Shown: piece after piece, positions 23,071 through 33,783 of the stretch | How positions within the stretch are numbered: position 1 is the stretch's first letter | How the letters are laid out: each line of letters starts with the position of its first letter | Position numbers and translations under genes: made by a program | Assembly (NCBI GenBank): GCA_963555705.1 | Contig: OY743180.1 | Coordinates: forward strand, 38,038,129-38,102,128 | Length of the DNA: 64,000 nt | From: Ligustrum vulgare | Taxonomy: Eukaryota > Streptophyta > Magnoliopsida > Lamiales > Oleaceae | Direction: 5' to 3' | The notes under the pieces: generated by a model | What the model was told of the DNA's origin: nothing | Seen by the model: the letters and a program-made list of their open reading frames with translations, nothing else | Database searches by the model: none

Positions 23071-24960
23071 TTAACTCACAACGAGCTGCGAATCGCTATT
23101 CGCCACTATGGACTTAATCTTCAAAGCTTTTGCAAGTCTTAGCCCAGCTAATAATGCCTCGTACTCAGCAACATTGTTTGAGGCTTTGAATTCAAAGCGG
23201 ATCGCACTGTGCAGTTTAAACCCCTCCGGGCTTATTAACAATATTCCCGCATCGGATCGTCCCTCAGTCAAGGACCCATCAACGAAAAATTTCCATTCTT
23301 GGCTGTCATCTGTGTTATCAACCATCTCGACCTCCGGTGGATGTGTGAATTCGACTACGAAGTCCGCCAACGCTTGACCCTTTACAGCGGTTCGAGGCGC
23401 ATAATGTAGGTCAAACTGGTTGATTTCTATCGTCCATTTCAATAACCTCCCAGATACGTCTGGTTTTTCCAACACTTGTCTCATGGGAAAGTTGGTGATC
23501 ACGCGTATGGAGTGTGCCTGAAAGTAGGGACGAAGTTTTCGAGAGGCTGTGATTAATGAGAGAGCAAGTTTCTCCATATCTGGGTAGCGTGTCTCGGCAT
23601 CCAGCATGGCTTTGCTCACATAATATACTGGGAACTGATTCCCATCCTCCTCTCTGACCAACACCGAGCTAACAGCCTCTTTGGATACAGCCAAATATAG
23701 GTAGATAGGCTCGCCAGCCTTCGACTTCGATAGCAATGGGGGTCGTCCCAAAGATGCTTTCAGGTCGGAAAAAGCCTGCTCACATTCCGGTGTCCATTGG
23801 AATCGCTTTCCCCCCTTTAGGACCTTGAAAAATGGCAAGCATTTGTCGGTGGATTTTGAGACGAATCGATTCAAGGCCGCAATTCTCCCCATTAAGCTTT
23901 GCACTTTTTTTGGATTTCGAGGCGGTTGCATGTTTAACAAAGCATTGATTTTTTTGGGATTAGCTTCGATTCCCCTCTTATTTACCATGAATCCAAGAAA
24001 TTTCCCAGATGTTACTCCAAAAGCACACTTCACTGGGTTGAGCTTCATTTGATATTTCCTCAAAACATCGAAGGCCTCTGACAACTGACGGATATGATCC
24101 GCGGCGACCATGCTTTTGACCAACATGTCATCAACATGTACCTCCATGGTGTTTCCTAATTGTTCTGAAAACATGCGGTTTACCAGCCTTTGATAGGTAG
24201 CTCCCGAATTTTTCAACCAGAATGGCATGGCTCTGTAGAAGTAGAGTCCTCTATCTGTAATAAACGAAGTATGCTCCTTGTCTGATTCACACATGGGGAT
24301 TTGATTGTACCCGGAGTAAGCATCCATGAAGCTTAGCAACTCATGTCCTGCCGTGGAGTCGACCAACTGATCGATCCGAGGTAGTGGAAAGCTGTCTTTG
24401 GGACATGCCTGGTTCAAGTTGGAAAAATCAATACACACCCTCAGTTTCCCATTGTGCTTTGGTACCAAAACAGGATTTGATACCCACTTCGGATAGTGGG
24501 ACTCTCTGATGAAGCCATTTTTCAATAGCTTTGTGACCTCGTCTCTCAAGGCCTCATACTTGTCAGAACTCATGGGCCTTCTCTTTTGCCTATGCCCAAG
24601 GCTTCAGGGATCCAGCTGGAGTCTGTGGCAGGCCTCTTTAGGGTCGATCCCAACCATGTCACCATGCTTCCATGCGAATACATCGAGGTTTTGAAGTAAG
24701 AAGCTCTTCAATTGACTCTTGTAATCGGTCGGTGAGTCCAATCCGATCTGCAATTCCTTGATTGGATCAAGTGGGTCTACACCAAAGCATTCTAACCTTT
24801 CGGCCGGGGTGGAGCAATTATCACCTGCCATTCTTGGGTCTAGATTTTCTAAATCCTCTTCCAGTGTCATTGTAACATCCTTATTTCCAGAAGGCTCTTC
24901 ACCCAATCTTTCAGGGTCTGGAGCAGCCTTGGCCAGGGCTACGTCACTGATCATGTTCAA
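23071..24960 (-). pseudogene. Tat element: reverse transcriptase, RNase H and second (archaeal-like) RNase H
   Basis: The RT begins in the segment 24960-24604 (DVFAWKHGDMVGIDP near its end), has a stop at about 24604, and continues as a 500-residue ORF from 24573. Visible blocks are LKNGFIRESHYPKWVSNPV, RVCIDFSNLNQACPKDSFPLP, FMDAYSGYNQI and the active site, which reads His-Val-Asp-Asp (24127-24138) instead of the usual Tyr-Val-Asp-Asp. The gypsy RNase H follows (YLAVSKEAVSSVLV, YYVSKAML, LEKPDVSGRLLKW). A second RNase H then begins at FFVDGSLTEGRSDAGILLISPEG, with the NVAEYEALLAGLRLA block. The dual RNase H places it in the Tat clade. Confidence 0.92.
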
Positions 24961-24963
24961 GCT

Positions 24964-25400
24964 TCAATCTTGAAATTTTCGGATTGCATTTGTGTAACAG
25001 GCCCGCAATTCAGTTTGGCTTCCCCTTACAATTGCAACGCCATGCACCGTGGGGAACTTCATGCAAATATATTTCGTATGCGTTACAGCCCCTAAGTCAA
25101 TGAGACCGAGTCTCCCAATTGAGCCATGATAGGAGGAGATTTTGTCCACAACCAAAAATTCCATGGGGATTCTGGAAAGAGTTGGCGCTTGCCCTACTTC
25201 AGTCATAAGGGTTATAGACCCCATGTGGGTTATGCTATCCCCAGTGAATCCATAAATTGGGTCCGGGACTGAGATGAGTGGAGTGCTTATCCCCATTTTA
25301 TTGAAAGTTACCCCGTAATTACATTTATCGAGGCACCATCATCCACCATAACCCATTTCGGGCCACCACTACCCTGATAACCAACGTATCATTGTGTGGG
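24964..25400 (-). pseudogene. Tat element: aspartic protease
   Basis: The active-site segment reads Val-Met-Val-Asp-Asp-Gly-Ala-Ser (25329-25343 plus flanks), a DTGS/DSGA-type catalytic Asp. A frameshift separates it from the ORF 25296-24964. That ORF shows the rest of the retropepsin fold: YGFTGDSITHMGSITL, MEFLVVDKISSYHGSIGRLGL and HTKYICMKFPTVHGVAIVRG. It would process the gag-pol polyprotein, but the frame is broken. Confidence 0.8.
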
Positions 25401-25485
25401 AAGTGTACTCCAATAGCATCGTCTTGGGTAAATGTGATAGATTCTGTCCGAGGCACCCCAACAGGGTGCGAATGGATATGGTAAT

Positions 25486-27602
25486 TCACATTGGCGGGCT
25501 TCTTGGCCTCTCTGATATACCTCTTTTGGGAGTTGTTTGTGCTCCCACCTGGGTGGGGGCCCCCAATATTGTGTTGATTTCACGAATAGGGAGGTCGGCC
25601 ACAGGCACAGGTGGTTCCCTTGTATCTTTAGCATGCGCCGAGACGGTATCCTGGCCCCTTGTTCCTGTCTCTTTGACGAATTTCAATCCTTTCTTTAGTT
25701 GAGTTCTTCCACGGAGCTCTCCTATCAGCTCGGTTGAACTTCTAACCACCGGATTTTTGAGTTCTCCCCGTGTCGGGGGAGAAGTCACTTCCCATTCTCC
25801 CATGCGCCTTTTGGTCTGCCAACATGTGGATTTCCCTGCAATCTTCTGTTGCGTGACCGTAGTACCTGTGGTCGGCGCAGTAAGCCCCAATCATGGGATG
25901 TTTCCCACTTCAGCCACTTTCCATCCTTCCTTGAGCCGTGGGAGGATTTTGAGAAGGGGTGTTGGAGTGCAAGTGGGGGATAGCTTATGTGATTTCTGCT
26001 GCAAAGCTAGACCCTGTCCCCGGAAACGGACGCGGTGCTCCGCCTCGGATACTGCCGATCCTATCCTTGTTTCCTCCTTTCTTGAGGTTTGCTTCATTAG
26101 AATACCCAAGATTGTATCTTCCTTGGGGGTGGTTGTCCTTGGCCCTAGCCATTTCTCTGATACAATCTCGTCCTTCATCAGGTCTACGAGGGCATTGTAA
26201 TCCCTTGGTTTCCTGCTTCGAACATCCCTCCAAAACATGCTTGTCATAGTCCCCCTTTCAAAGCGGAAAACATCTCTACGTCACTGATATTTTCACAGAT
26301 GTGCATCTCTTCAGTAAATCGAGCTAGGTAACTTTTCAGAGATTCGTCACTTCCTTGCCTCAGATCCTGAAGGCGTTGGAGTGGGAGCTGGCCAAGCCGG
26401 GAGGAAACAAAGTCATTTTTAAAAGCCGTTTTCAGATCTCTCCAACTATGGATGCTGTCGGGGGGAGTTTTTTGTACCATCGTATCGCACTCCCCTCAAG
26501 GGTTAAAGTAAAGGCTTTAAATTTCAGTGTCGGGGTGACTCCCGCTATTTCCATGCTGGCGCGGTAATTTAACAGGTGATCGTCAGGGTCACCTCGGCCA
26601 GAATATTTTGCTATTTCTAGCATTTCGAAGTCGTGGGGGCACGGGGCACCTACGAAGGCCCTCCGTGAAGGGGCTTATTTCCTCTTCGTCATCCAGTTCA
26701 TACGAAGGTAGTTCACTATTCTCGTCGTGACCGGAATACACTGGATCATGGTATTGGTCATAGAGTGGCGAAGCGTACTCCTGCCTTTGTGGTGGCAGGA
26801 AGCGTTCGTAATTTGGCCTTTCATGGCTCAGCAACTCGTTACGAGTTTTGGTCCGAACTGCTTCAACTCTCCTTTCCTGCCTATTCCTAGGCTCATGCGT
26901 GGGGGTGAACTTTTCTGCCCTCGTACCTTGTTGGTCCCCATGCATTCGACTCTGCGACAAGGCTTCTTCAGCGCGTCGTTCCCGCCTATTTCTAGGCTCA
27001 GCTGCATTGTTCCGACCCCCTCTCCTGCCTCTGAATAACCCTCCTATCCGGCTGAAGACACTTCCAAATTTTGCGGGCGAAGCCTCCCTGTGTCTAGCTG
27101 GGAGTGGGGCTTGTTTTTCACGTGCTTCATGTTCCAAGCCTTCCTCGTAGAAGGGCTCGGATTCCACCTCGGCATAAGCCTGTGGATCTTGATAATAATA
27201 CGAGGCGGTGGCCGCATCGGATGGTGAATAATGTGGCTGTGGGTATTGTGGAGGCATCATGGGTTCGTTCACAACATACCCTCTAGCCATGCAGGCATTC
27301 ATCGCAGCAGTCTATTCTATCTGCTGCTTTTGCATTTCCAGTATTTGGGCTGCCATGCGAGTCATGTCCCGCAACATGCGACGATTACGGTGTCGGCGTG
27401 GTAGGTTAGGTTGTGCTACTCCCTCATTGGCGCTTTCATGAGGTCCTTGAGGAGCCTCCCCCTCATCGTGCTGGCCATTTCTTCCCCTACAGGGGGTTAA
27501 CATCTCCATTGCTTTCATTCGTGTTTCAGAGAAATTTCTTGGTTTTAGTTTATCTTTCAAGTACAGATATCTTTTTATCTCAATGCTCCGAGCCTTTTTC
27601 AA
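25486..27602 (-). pseudogene. Tat element: gag
   Basis: Gag reads leftwards from about 27602. The N-terminal Arg/Gln-rich part ends at a stop near 27310 and resumes at 27302. After a long Arg- and Glu-rich linker, the retrotransposon gag core appears at 26623-26244 (FKAFTLTLEGSAIRWYKKLP, then HSWRDLKTAFKNDFVSSRLG, then LKSYLARFTEEM), with a frame change near 26460. A zinc knuckle of unusual spacing (Cys-x2-His-x4-His-x4-Cys in the order AYCADHRYYGHATEDCREIH) lies at about 25885-25845. REINTILG near 25570 leads towards protease. Several stops and frameshifts make it non-functional. Confidence 0.85.
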
Positions 27603-27876
27603 GGTTGTTAAACTTATGTTTCAAAGTTTTAAGCCTTTTTCAAGGTGAATAAACTTGTGTTTCAAAGTTTCTTACATTTTTCAAGGTCACCGAACTTATG
27701 TTTCAGAGCTCTTTACCTTTTTCAAGGTGAATAAACTTATTTTTCAAAGCTTTTTACCTTTTTCAAGGCCCCCGAACTTATGTTCCAAAGCTCTTTACCT
27801 TTTTCAAGGTTACCAAACTTATATTTCAAAGCTTTACGCCTTTTTCAAGGGTACTAAACTTATATTTCAAAGTCCT
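27592..27876 (+). repeat. Seven ~41-bp tandem repeats in the leader of the Tat element
   Basis: The unit CCTTTTTCAAGG plus a variable 5-7 bases plus AAACTTATGTTTCAAAG and a short link is repeated about seven times with substitutions. It lies between the primer-site region and gag on the element strand, so it would be in the genomic RNA leader. Confidence 0.85.
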
Positions 27877-27973
27877 TGCAGTTCTCCGCTCCTTTGCAAG
27901 AGGTTACTCGCCCTTTTTCAGGACTTCCTTTCTATGTGTGGCTTTTCATCATGTGCTTTCGTGGTTAGTAGTA

Positions 27974-27998
27974 TGGTTTCCCACAGACGACGCCAAAA
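27974..27998 (-). promoter_or_regulatory. Primer-binding-site region of the Tat element
   Basis: Directly beside the 5' LTR, the minus strand reads TTTTGGCGTCGTCTGTGGGA, a variant of the TTGGCGCCGTCTGTGGGAA motif found next to the LTR in many plant gypsy elements. It fixes the element orientation as minus. Confidence 0.75.
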
Positions 27999-28530
27999 TG
28001 TTGACCACAAAATCCGCCTGGACCTTGGACCAACACGTCTCAGCTCCTCCCTCTTGAACACGTGGATCTCCTGTGCACTGTGACAAACGATAAGTTTGCA
28101 ATGGGCCGAGGTGGCTCCCGTTTGCACTCCGATGCCAAAGTCAGCGGCCATGTCAAGCAAGTATAATTTGAGTGCGGGAAATATAAATGCGTAAAAGAGA
28201 AAAAAGGGAGTGAGAGTAAGTATTTAGTTAAGAGAGTAAAAATGCTAACCCTTTCCTTGGAGGCAAGTGTGCTCTATTTATAGATGAACTCGTTGTCTCG
28301 GATCATGACATGTGGCATACTTTACACTTGTCTTTACCCTAGCTCTTGGAGGTGACAACCTTGCTTTTTGACTGTAATCATTGCTACATTTCGTAGGGGA
28401 TGGACGCCTGTCACATCTTAATAAAGGCAGTGTCACATCTCTGATTTTATGCCTTGTTCCATCCTTACATCCGAGGTACTACTGTAAACACCTCGGCTAA
28501 GCGTAAAACGCCTCTGCTAGACACACACCA
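27999..28530 (-). repeat. 5' LTR of the Tat element, cut by LARD A
   Basis: It matches 16182 onward and retains about 200 bp missing from the other LTR (28230-28420, with TATTTATAG near 28275). It stops at ...GACACACACCA, where the sister LTR continues with GTTCGGCCGG. LARD A begins at the next base. The remaining LTR sequence is not found elsewhere in the window. Confidence 0.85.
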
Positions 28531-30933
28531 TGTAACGCCCCGAGTTCCGTATACCCGGTTCACCACGTCATTATCTAATCTAATTTTTCGAATAATATTT
28601 TTTTTTGCGGAAGAATAACTGAAATTCATTTATGGCAACATTAAATAAACTGTAATGGTCGATAAAATTTAATAACATTTATGAAACAATTTGAAATAGT
28701 AAACCGAACCATTAATATTGTAAAGAAATTTACAATATCATAATTTCTCAAATAAATGAAGTTCTCATAATTATTCGATGCTTGGAAAAATACGGAAATC
28801 GTTAAAGTTAAACTTTCAACCATTTATCGATTATTGCCACCATCATCCATCACTTGCCACCGTCTCCGAAATCTGCAAAACTGTTAAAAGTGTAGTGAGC
28901 ATTTCATAAATGAAATACTCAGTAGACTCATCGCCAATTAATTAATCTACAAGATAATTGAACACATAAATGCCGGCTCTTTGAAAACGGCTCTTGGCAG
29001 ATATCATATTGTACATTACAGCACAGGACATATTTTGAAAATCATAGGCTCTTTGAAAACATCTTTGAAAAAAAACATATCAACATATAATCACGTAAAT
29101 ATACCAAGCATAATTTTCTTTTGAAAGCATAGTAATCATTTTCATCATAACATAGGATGGGATCGAAATACTCATAAACATAGGGAGACACAAGAATTTT
29201 ACCGAACTTAAATGGCAAGAATTCTTATGTGTAGCGCTACTAAACTCCGGTCCCCTTAGCATAATCATAAACATATCATATGGAACCCATAACAATCTTG
29301 TGAGATTGATTTCATAGCAATGATCCAAAATTTTCATAAAAACATAAGATATACTTACTTGTCATAAAAACATACTTACTTTTCATAAAAACATAAGACA
29401 TAATTACTTTTCATAAAAAAACATAAGACATACTTACTTTTCATAAAAACATACTTATTTTTCATAAAAACATAAGACATAATTACTTTTCATAAAAAAC
29501 ATAAGACATACTTACTTTTCATAAAAACATACTTATTTTTCATAAAAACATAAGACATAATTACTTTTCATAAAAAACATAAGACATACTTACTTTTCAT
29601 AAAAACATACTTATTTTTCATAAAAACATAAGACATAATTACTTTTCATAAAAAACATAAGACATACTTACTTTTCATAAAAACATACTTATTTTTCATA
29701 AAAACATAAGACATAATTACTTTTCATAAAAAAACATAAGACATACTTACTTTTCATAAAAACATACTTATTTTTCATAAAAACATAAGACATAATTACT
29801 TTTCATAAAAAACATAAGACATACTTACTTTTCATAAAAACATAATTTCACAAGTTATGTGACATTCACATACAATCATAACTTAAATCAATTAATAGGG
29901 GCGAGTCTACCTTAAATCCGACGAGTGCAAAATTCTGAAAATTTAATATATATCTCAGCTCTTTTACTTTACTCTCTCATAACTCAGTCTCTTTCTCTCG
30001 TTACTCTCACATCCAACGACTCAGGCGGACGGAGGTGAGAGCTTCGTGTAAGCCGGTCCCTAGCCGATGGTTTCGCCGGCGATTTGTGCGGTGAACGGCG
30101 GCAAAGAAGTGGTTAAGGTTTATGAGAGGATTGGGTGCGAACCGAGGCTCAAAATCTGATCGTGTCTGCGATTTGAAGCTTTACCGGCAAAAGTCCGGTG
30201 GAAAAGTGATCTGCAGCTGAGGTAAGGTTCTTGGGCTTAGCTTATTCTGGATTTCTGGTTTGTTTTACATGGCTGATTGATTCTGATTTTGGAAGTGGTG
30301 GTGCAGGCGGATCTTGGTACAGACGATGGTTCGTGGTTGCAGTGAGGTCGTTTTCGTCTGTGGCTATGGTCCGGCAGTGATTGCCACTCGTTGTTTGTAA
30401 ATTGGGGATTGACTTATTGATGGTGATTTGGAGAGGGCAGTGGACAGAGGCGGTGGTTGCTATGGAGATGCAGTATGGTTGGTCTTGGCAGTTGTTGCAG
30501 GTTGCAGAGTAAATTCAACCTAGCAGTCGTGAGGTTGTAGTGATTCAGTTGTATATGTATATATATCCTACAGTCCAGCTCCTCTCACATTCTTTCCAAT
30601 CTTCAGCATGTGATTTCATGTCTTTCTTTGTTCTCTTTTATAACTTTACAGCGTGCATTTCATGCTTTTGTATATCTAGCCATGTTCCATGTTATCATCA
30701 TGTGGTGAAAGTTTGGTGATGATGAAACCGTGGGTTCATGGTACAATTTTGGTATAAAATTGAATTACGTATTTGGACTTTAATTTAAAATCGAACAATC
30801 TTGACTATTTCTTGACTTGGCTAGACGAACACGTCGCGGCGTTAACTTCAAAATAATGAGTGAAATAGTAGCGACACGATTTTCTAAATATTAAAATAAT
30901 TATTTAAATGCGTAAAAATCCTGGGTCGCTACA
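28531..30933 (-). repeat. LTR of LARD A
   Basis: The minus strand starts TGTAGCGACCCAGGATTTTT and ends GGAACTCGGGGCGTTACA. It is the same family as the LARD B LTRs (shared TTAACGCCGCGACG, TCGTCTAGCCAAGTCAAG, CCGTATACC blocks) but shorter (2,403 against 3,558 bp) and clearly diverged. It contains a tandem array at 29345-29850. Confidence 0.88.
29345..29850 (+). repeat. ~78-bp tandem repeat array inside the LARD A LTR
   Basis: About 6.5 copies alternate CATAAGACATAATTACTTTT and CATAAGACATACTTACTTTT with CATACTTATTTTTC between. Copies are nearly identical, so the array expanded recently. LARD B LTRs have only one diffuse counterpart near 49190-49215. Confidence 0.9.
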
Positions 30934-31952
30934 ATCTTATCCCCTTAAAAATAATTTCGTCCTCGAAATTAAACTTACTCGATCTTATGATTTCCGAATA
31001 CTTAATCAGAATCTCTTCTTCTTCTTCTCTTAGATAGTATCATTGCTACTATATTTAACCCACTGGACTTTGACTAAATGCATCTCTTTGTTTTTCTTAA
31101 GAACATGGACTTTTCTATCAATAATAGACATATGTGTCTACTCATAAATTCTGACTCAAAATGAAAATTCCAAATCGTATGTGATATTTCATCATATCTT
31201 GTAGTACTCATGTAACCTGTCACTTATCATCGTATCATGTGACCTCAAATATTCGTATTAATATCTCTAAAATTTCAATAAATCTTTACTAACATATCAT
31301 ACCATAATAATTTGTCATTTCTTCTTATCACCAAATATCCCAAAATAATTAAAATGGTTACTGAATATTCCCTATGTAATATATCCAAACATATTATTCA
31401 TCATTCAACATAATATCATCAGCTTATCTATTCCCATATCTGTAACCAAAGCGTTCTGCAGAATTCAAATAAATAATTAGCTCCCAAATAACTAAAATTC
31501 TTCACTCAAATATCACAACATTTCCCCGCAAGGTATTTCTTTTACTTGTACATACGTATGAACTTTGATTCGATACGGTCTTCATTACACTTTCACGTGT
31601 CATCTCACTATACCTTGATTATTATTATATCCAAAATATCTGTACCAGAATCCAAGAAAAATATTCCATGTCTCATATCTTATCATCAAATCTTCCTTTA
31701 TCGAGAAACGTTAACAGCGCATAAATCTTGTTCCTCCTTTTCATTTTTTTTCTATTCCTTACTTTCTCAGCGCATTAAATCTTGTCTCCTCTTTTCATTA
31801 TTTTATTCCTGCGCTTTCTTGCTGGAATCAATATCACGCGGATTCATTCAGATCCTTTACGCTTTTAAATAGTTGTGCTGGGAAGAGGATAGATCCATCA
31901 AAACATAGATATCATCCTTACAAACATTCGCAAGTATTATTCCAGTCTTCCC

Positions 31953-32450
31953 ATGAATGATTTGAGAAAAATCTATCGGATTAGGCTCGAAAGATTGAGG
32001 TTACTGATGGCTCATGGCATCCCTGAAGATGTTCGCTGGTTAATTGAAGCAAAAGTTCGATTTGCTGGTGAATTGCCATCGACATTTCCTAAACACATGC
32101 CTGGTTTAGGCAAAAGTACGTTTGCAAAGAAACGAAGAGCAAAAAGACTGGGTGGTTGCTACAAATGTGCTCGTTGGAACTGTAATACTCGTTGCAAATC
32201 AGTAGGATACTCTTCTAACAATCGAGATGATAAAATCGAATTCATAAAGGGTGGACTGAGTAAGGAGTCTTTGGATGATATTCGACTGACTCTTGAGACG
32301 CACCCAAGTGGGTATGTGCAACGTGAACTCCTTTCCTTATACGCTCAATTTAACGAGAACAAAAATCGTTATAGTGTCCAAAATATAATAGCAAAAGATC
32401 CTGTTTGCCAGTCTGTTTTACAAAATGAGGTTGTGGCAAATCAGCATTGA
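31953..32450 (+). CDS. Cysteine-rich nucleic-acid-binding-like protein, LARD A copy (antisense to element)
   Basis: This 165-residue ORF corresponds to the 183-residue ORF of LARD B. It lacks the first 16 residues because the upstream start has mutated from ATG to ATA (the reading frame upstream is still open). Over the shared region only about nine residues differ, mostly conservative. The C-terminal tail differs (about 7 residues). It keeps the basic run GKSTFAKKRRAKRL and the Cys-x2-Cys-x4-Cys-x3-Cys motif. A TTTTAAATAG TATA-like motif (31862-31871) lies upstream. The upstream DNA between ORF and LTR has drifted much more than the protein. I infer a nucleic-acid-binding role from the motif. 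See the LARD B copy for the viral resemblance. Confidence 0.6.
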   Translation: MNDLRKIYRIRLERLRLLMAHGIPEDVRWLIEAKVRFAGELPSTFPKHMPGLGKSTFAKKRRAKRLGGCYKCARWNCNTRCKSVGYSSNNRDDKIEFIKGGLSKESLDDIRLTLETHPSGYVQRELLSLYAQFNENKNRYSVQNIIAKDPVCQSVLQNEVVANQH

Positions 32451-32554
32451 TATAAGGTAAATCTTTTGATACGCATTTAAAATATTTCGCTGTTTTCCTT
32501 TCACGCGTTTTGATAAAAGTTGGAAATAAAATATATTTTCCTTTCTCGAGATTT

Positions 32555-33783
32555 CCTAATTTTGATTAGTTTTGTACATGTTGTATTTCTTATTTTGATT
32601 AGTTTTGTCTTTTTTAAAATTCTGAATTCGATAATATTTTATATTAAATGATATTGTATTATGTTTTTATTTGATACAATTGTATAATTAACATATTTTC
32701 ATAAATTTTGATCGAAATCACTATCACAAACATATTTTCGAGGATCACAAGGGTGAAATACTAATTCTTAGAAAAATTACTAGTCTTAGACATACATAAC
32801 TAGTAATTCTTTTTTGCTTTTTATCTGAAACCATATACAGATACTTGTCTTGCATAAATGTGATATGATTTCATGAAGTACTAGTCCCGCAATTTTTAGT
32901 ATGATGCTTATACAATTTTCCACAGTAATTACATTTTGTCTTGGCTCTCTTCTCGTTGGTCTTACCTTTGTTGTCTAGATTCCGGAATTCAGCAAAGAAT
33001 AAATTCTAAGAAATAAAATAAAATAAAATAATCGAATGATATTGCTTGCAAAGAAATTTAAACATGTGATATTCAAATTCTTACGCTGATTCGAACCTTC
33101 TAATATCGATCGAAAAATCTTCCCTGACTCTCCAAAATAAAATCAAATGCAAGAAGAAATTGGAAGTATATGTATCGCCTCTGTCCATTGTTCTAAGAAT
33201 CTAATTGACATTAGTGGAGAGGAAGTTGGAAGGAGGAAAGGAAGATGAATGAAAACAGAAAATGACTAGTTGAATTAGGAAGTGGGAACGTTTTAATTTT
33301 GAATCTCAATTAAATAGGCTTTTGAGGGTTGGAGTCTGTGGTTTAAAGATGGTGTGGGTTATATGTTAATGGACTTTTAGGGTTGGAGTATATTGTTAAG
33401 AGGTTGTATGAGTTATAGGTTAATGAGATTTTGTAGTTGGACATTAGATGAAAACTCTTTTTTTAAAACTAAATGGGAACTTTTTTTTTTTTTTTTTTTT
33501 TTTAAGTTTTTATCTAGATGAGAACTTTTATTCATTAGATAAATTTGATTTTTTTTGGGAAAAACTCTAAATTGAAATGAATAAAAATTAATTTCTTAAT
33601 TAAAAAAATTAGCGGTTTGATTTGGTTTAAACGATTTTTAAAAATTGAAACCTAAACCAAACCATTTGAAACGGTTTGATTTGGTTTGAAAATATTGTCG
33701 GGTCCACGTGGAACCGAACCAACGATTTAAAATCAGTGATTTCAATTCAGTTTACGATTTAACAGTTTTTTTGTGCAGCCATA
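32555..33783. other. Right arm of the large hAT element
   Basis: Apart from the BED fragment this arm is non-coding. It has AAATAAAAT repeats (33015-33030), two diverged copies of a GGTTGGAGT...TTTTAGGGTTGGAGTAT block (33320-33440), a T22 run (33482-33503), and the terminal GGTTTGATTTGGTTT and GGGTCCACGTGGAACC words (33615-33720). Confidence 0.6.
32878..33005 (-). pseudogene. hAT transposase N-terminal BED zinc finger fragment
   Basis: The minus strand reads Lys-Cys-Asn-Tyr-Cys-Gly-Lys, a Lys/His-rich link, then Lys-Asn-Cys-Gly-Thr-Ser-Thr and a stop. This is the BED-type zinc finger at the start of plant hAT transposases (C-x2-C...GTS.L..H), with the last ligands lost. Its place near the right end of the 12945-33783 element and its minus orientation fit. 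No other transposase domain survived. Confidence 0.6.

Larger units (their letters stand above)
16182..28530 (-). mobile_element. Tat-lineage Ty3/gypsy retrotransposon
   Basis: Two LTRs (16182-18096 and 27999-28530, the latter interrupted) share TGTTGACCACAAAATCCG starts in the plus-strand view. On the minus strand the order is 5' LTR, primer-site region, gag, protease, RT, RNase H, a second RNase H, integrase, antisense gene, 3' LTR. The second RNase H domain and an antisense gene between integrase and 3' LTR are known marks of the Tat clade. Stops and frameshifts occur in gag, RT-RNase H and integrase, so the copy is dead. The left target site ends in TATATC. The matching right flank is lost. 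Confidence 0.88.
28531..32555 (-). mobile_element. LARD A: 3' half of a large non-autonomous LTR element
   Basis: The minus strand has an LTR (28531-30933), then a polypurine-tract complement (CCCCTTAAAA at 30940-30950), then interior sequence matching LARD B, including the cysteine-rich ORF. Homology to LARD B stops at about 32555 (CTTTCTCGAGATTT). The LOG gene, the 5' half and the other LTR are absent, so a deletion joined this point to hAT sequence. Confidence 0.8.
12945..33783 (-). mobile_element. hAT transposon, decayed and filled with nested insertions
   Basis: CTTTTCAT occurs directly before the element (12937-12944) and directly after it (33784-33791). The ends form a degenerate inverted repeat: TAGGGGTGAAC on the left and GTGCAGCCATA on the right, with 8 of 11 positions matching. 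Both arms carry GGTTTGATTTGGTTT-type sub-terminal words. A BED zinc-finger fragment on the minus strand at about 32880-33000 fits a hAT transposase starting near the right end. Copia gag resumes on each side, which confirms the insertion. Its own sequence is only about 1.6 kb (12945 to about 13360, and about 32555-33783). The rest is later insertions. Confidence 0.75.

Noticed and set aside
23108..27286. Many plus-strand frames opposite gag-pol
   Set aside because: They are shadows of the minus-strand gag, protease, RT and RNase H frames and show no independent domain.
29345..29850. Regular repeat with spacers that could suggest a CRISPR array
   Set aside because: The whole 78-bp unit is repeated, so there are no unique spacers. 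The setting is a plant retroelement LTR.
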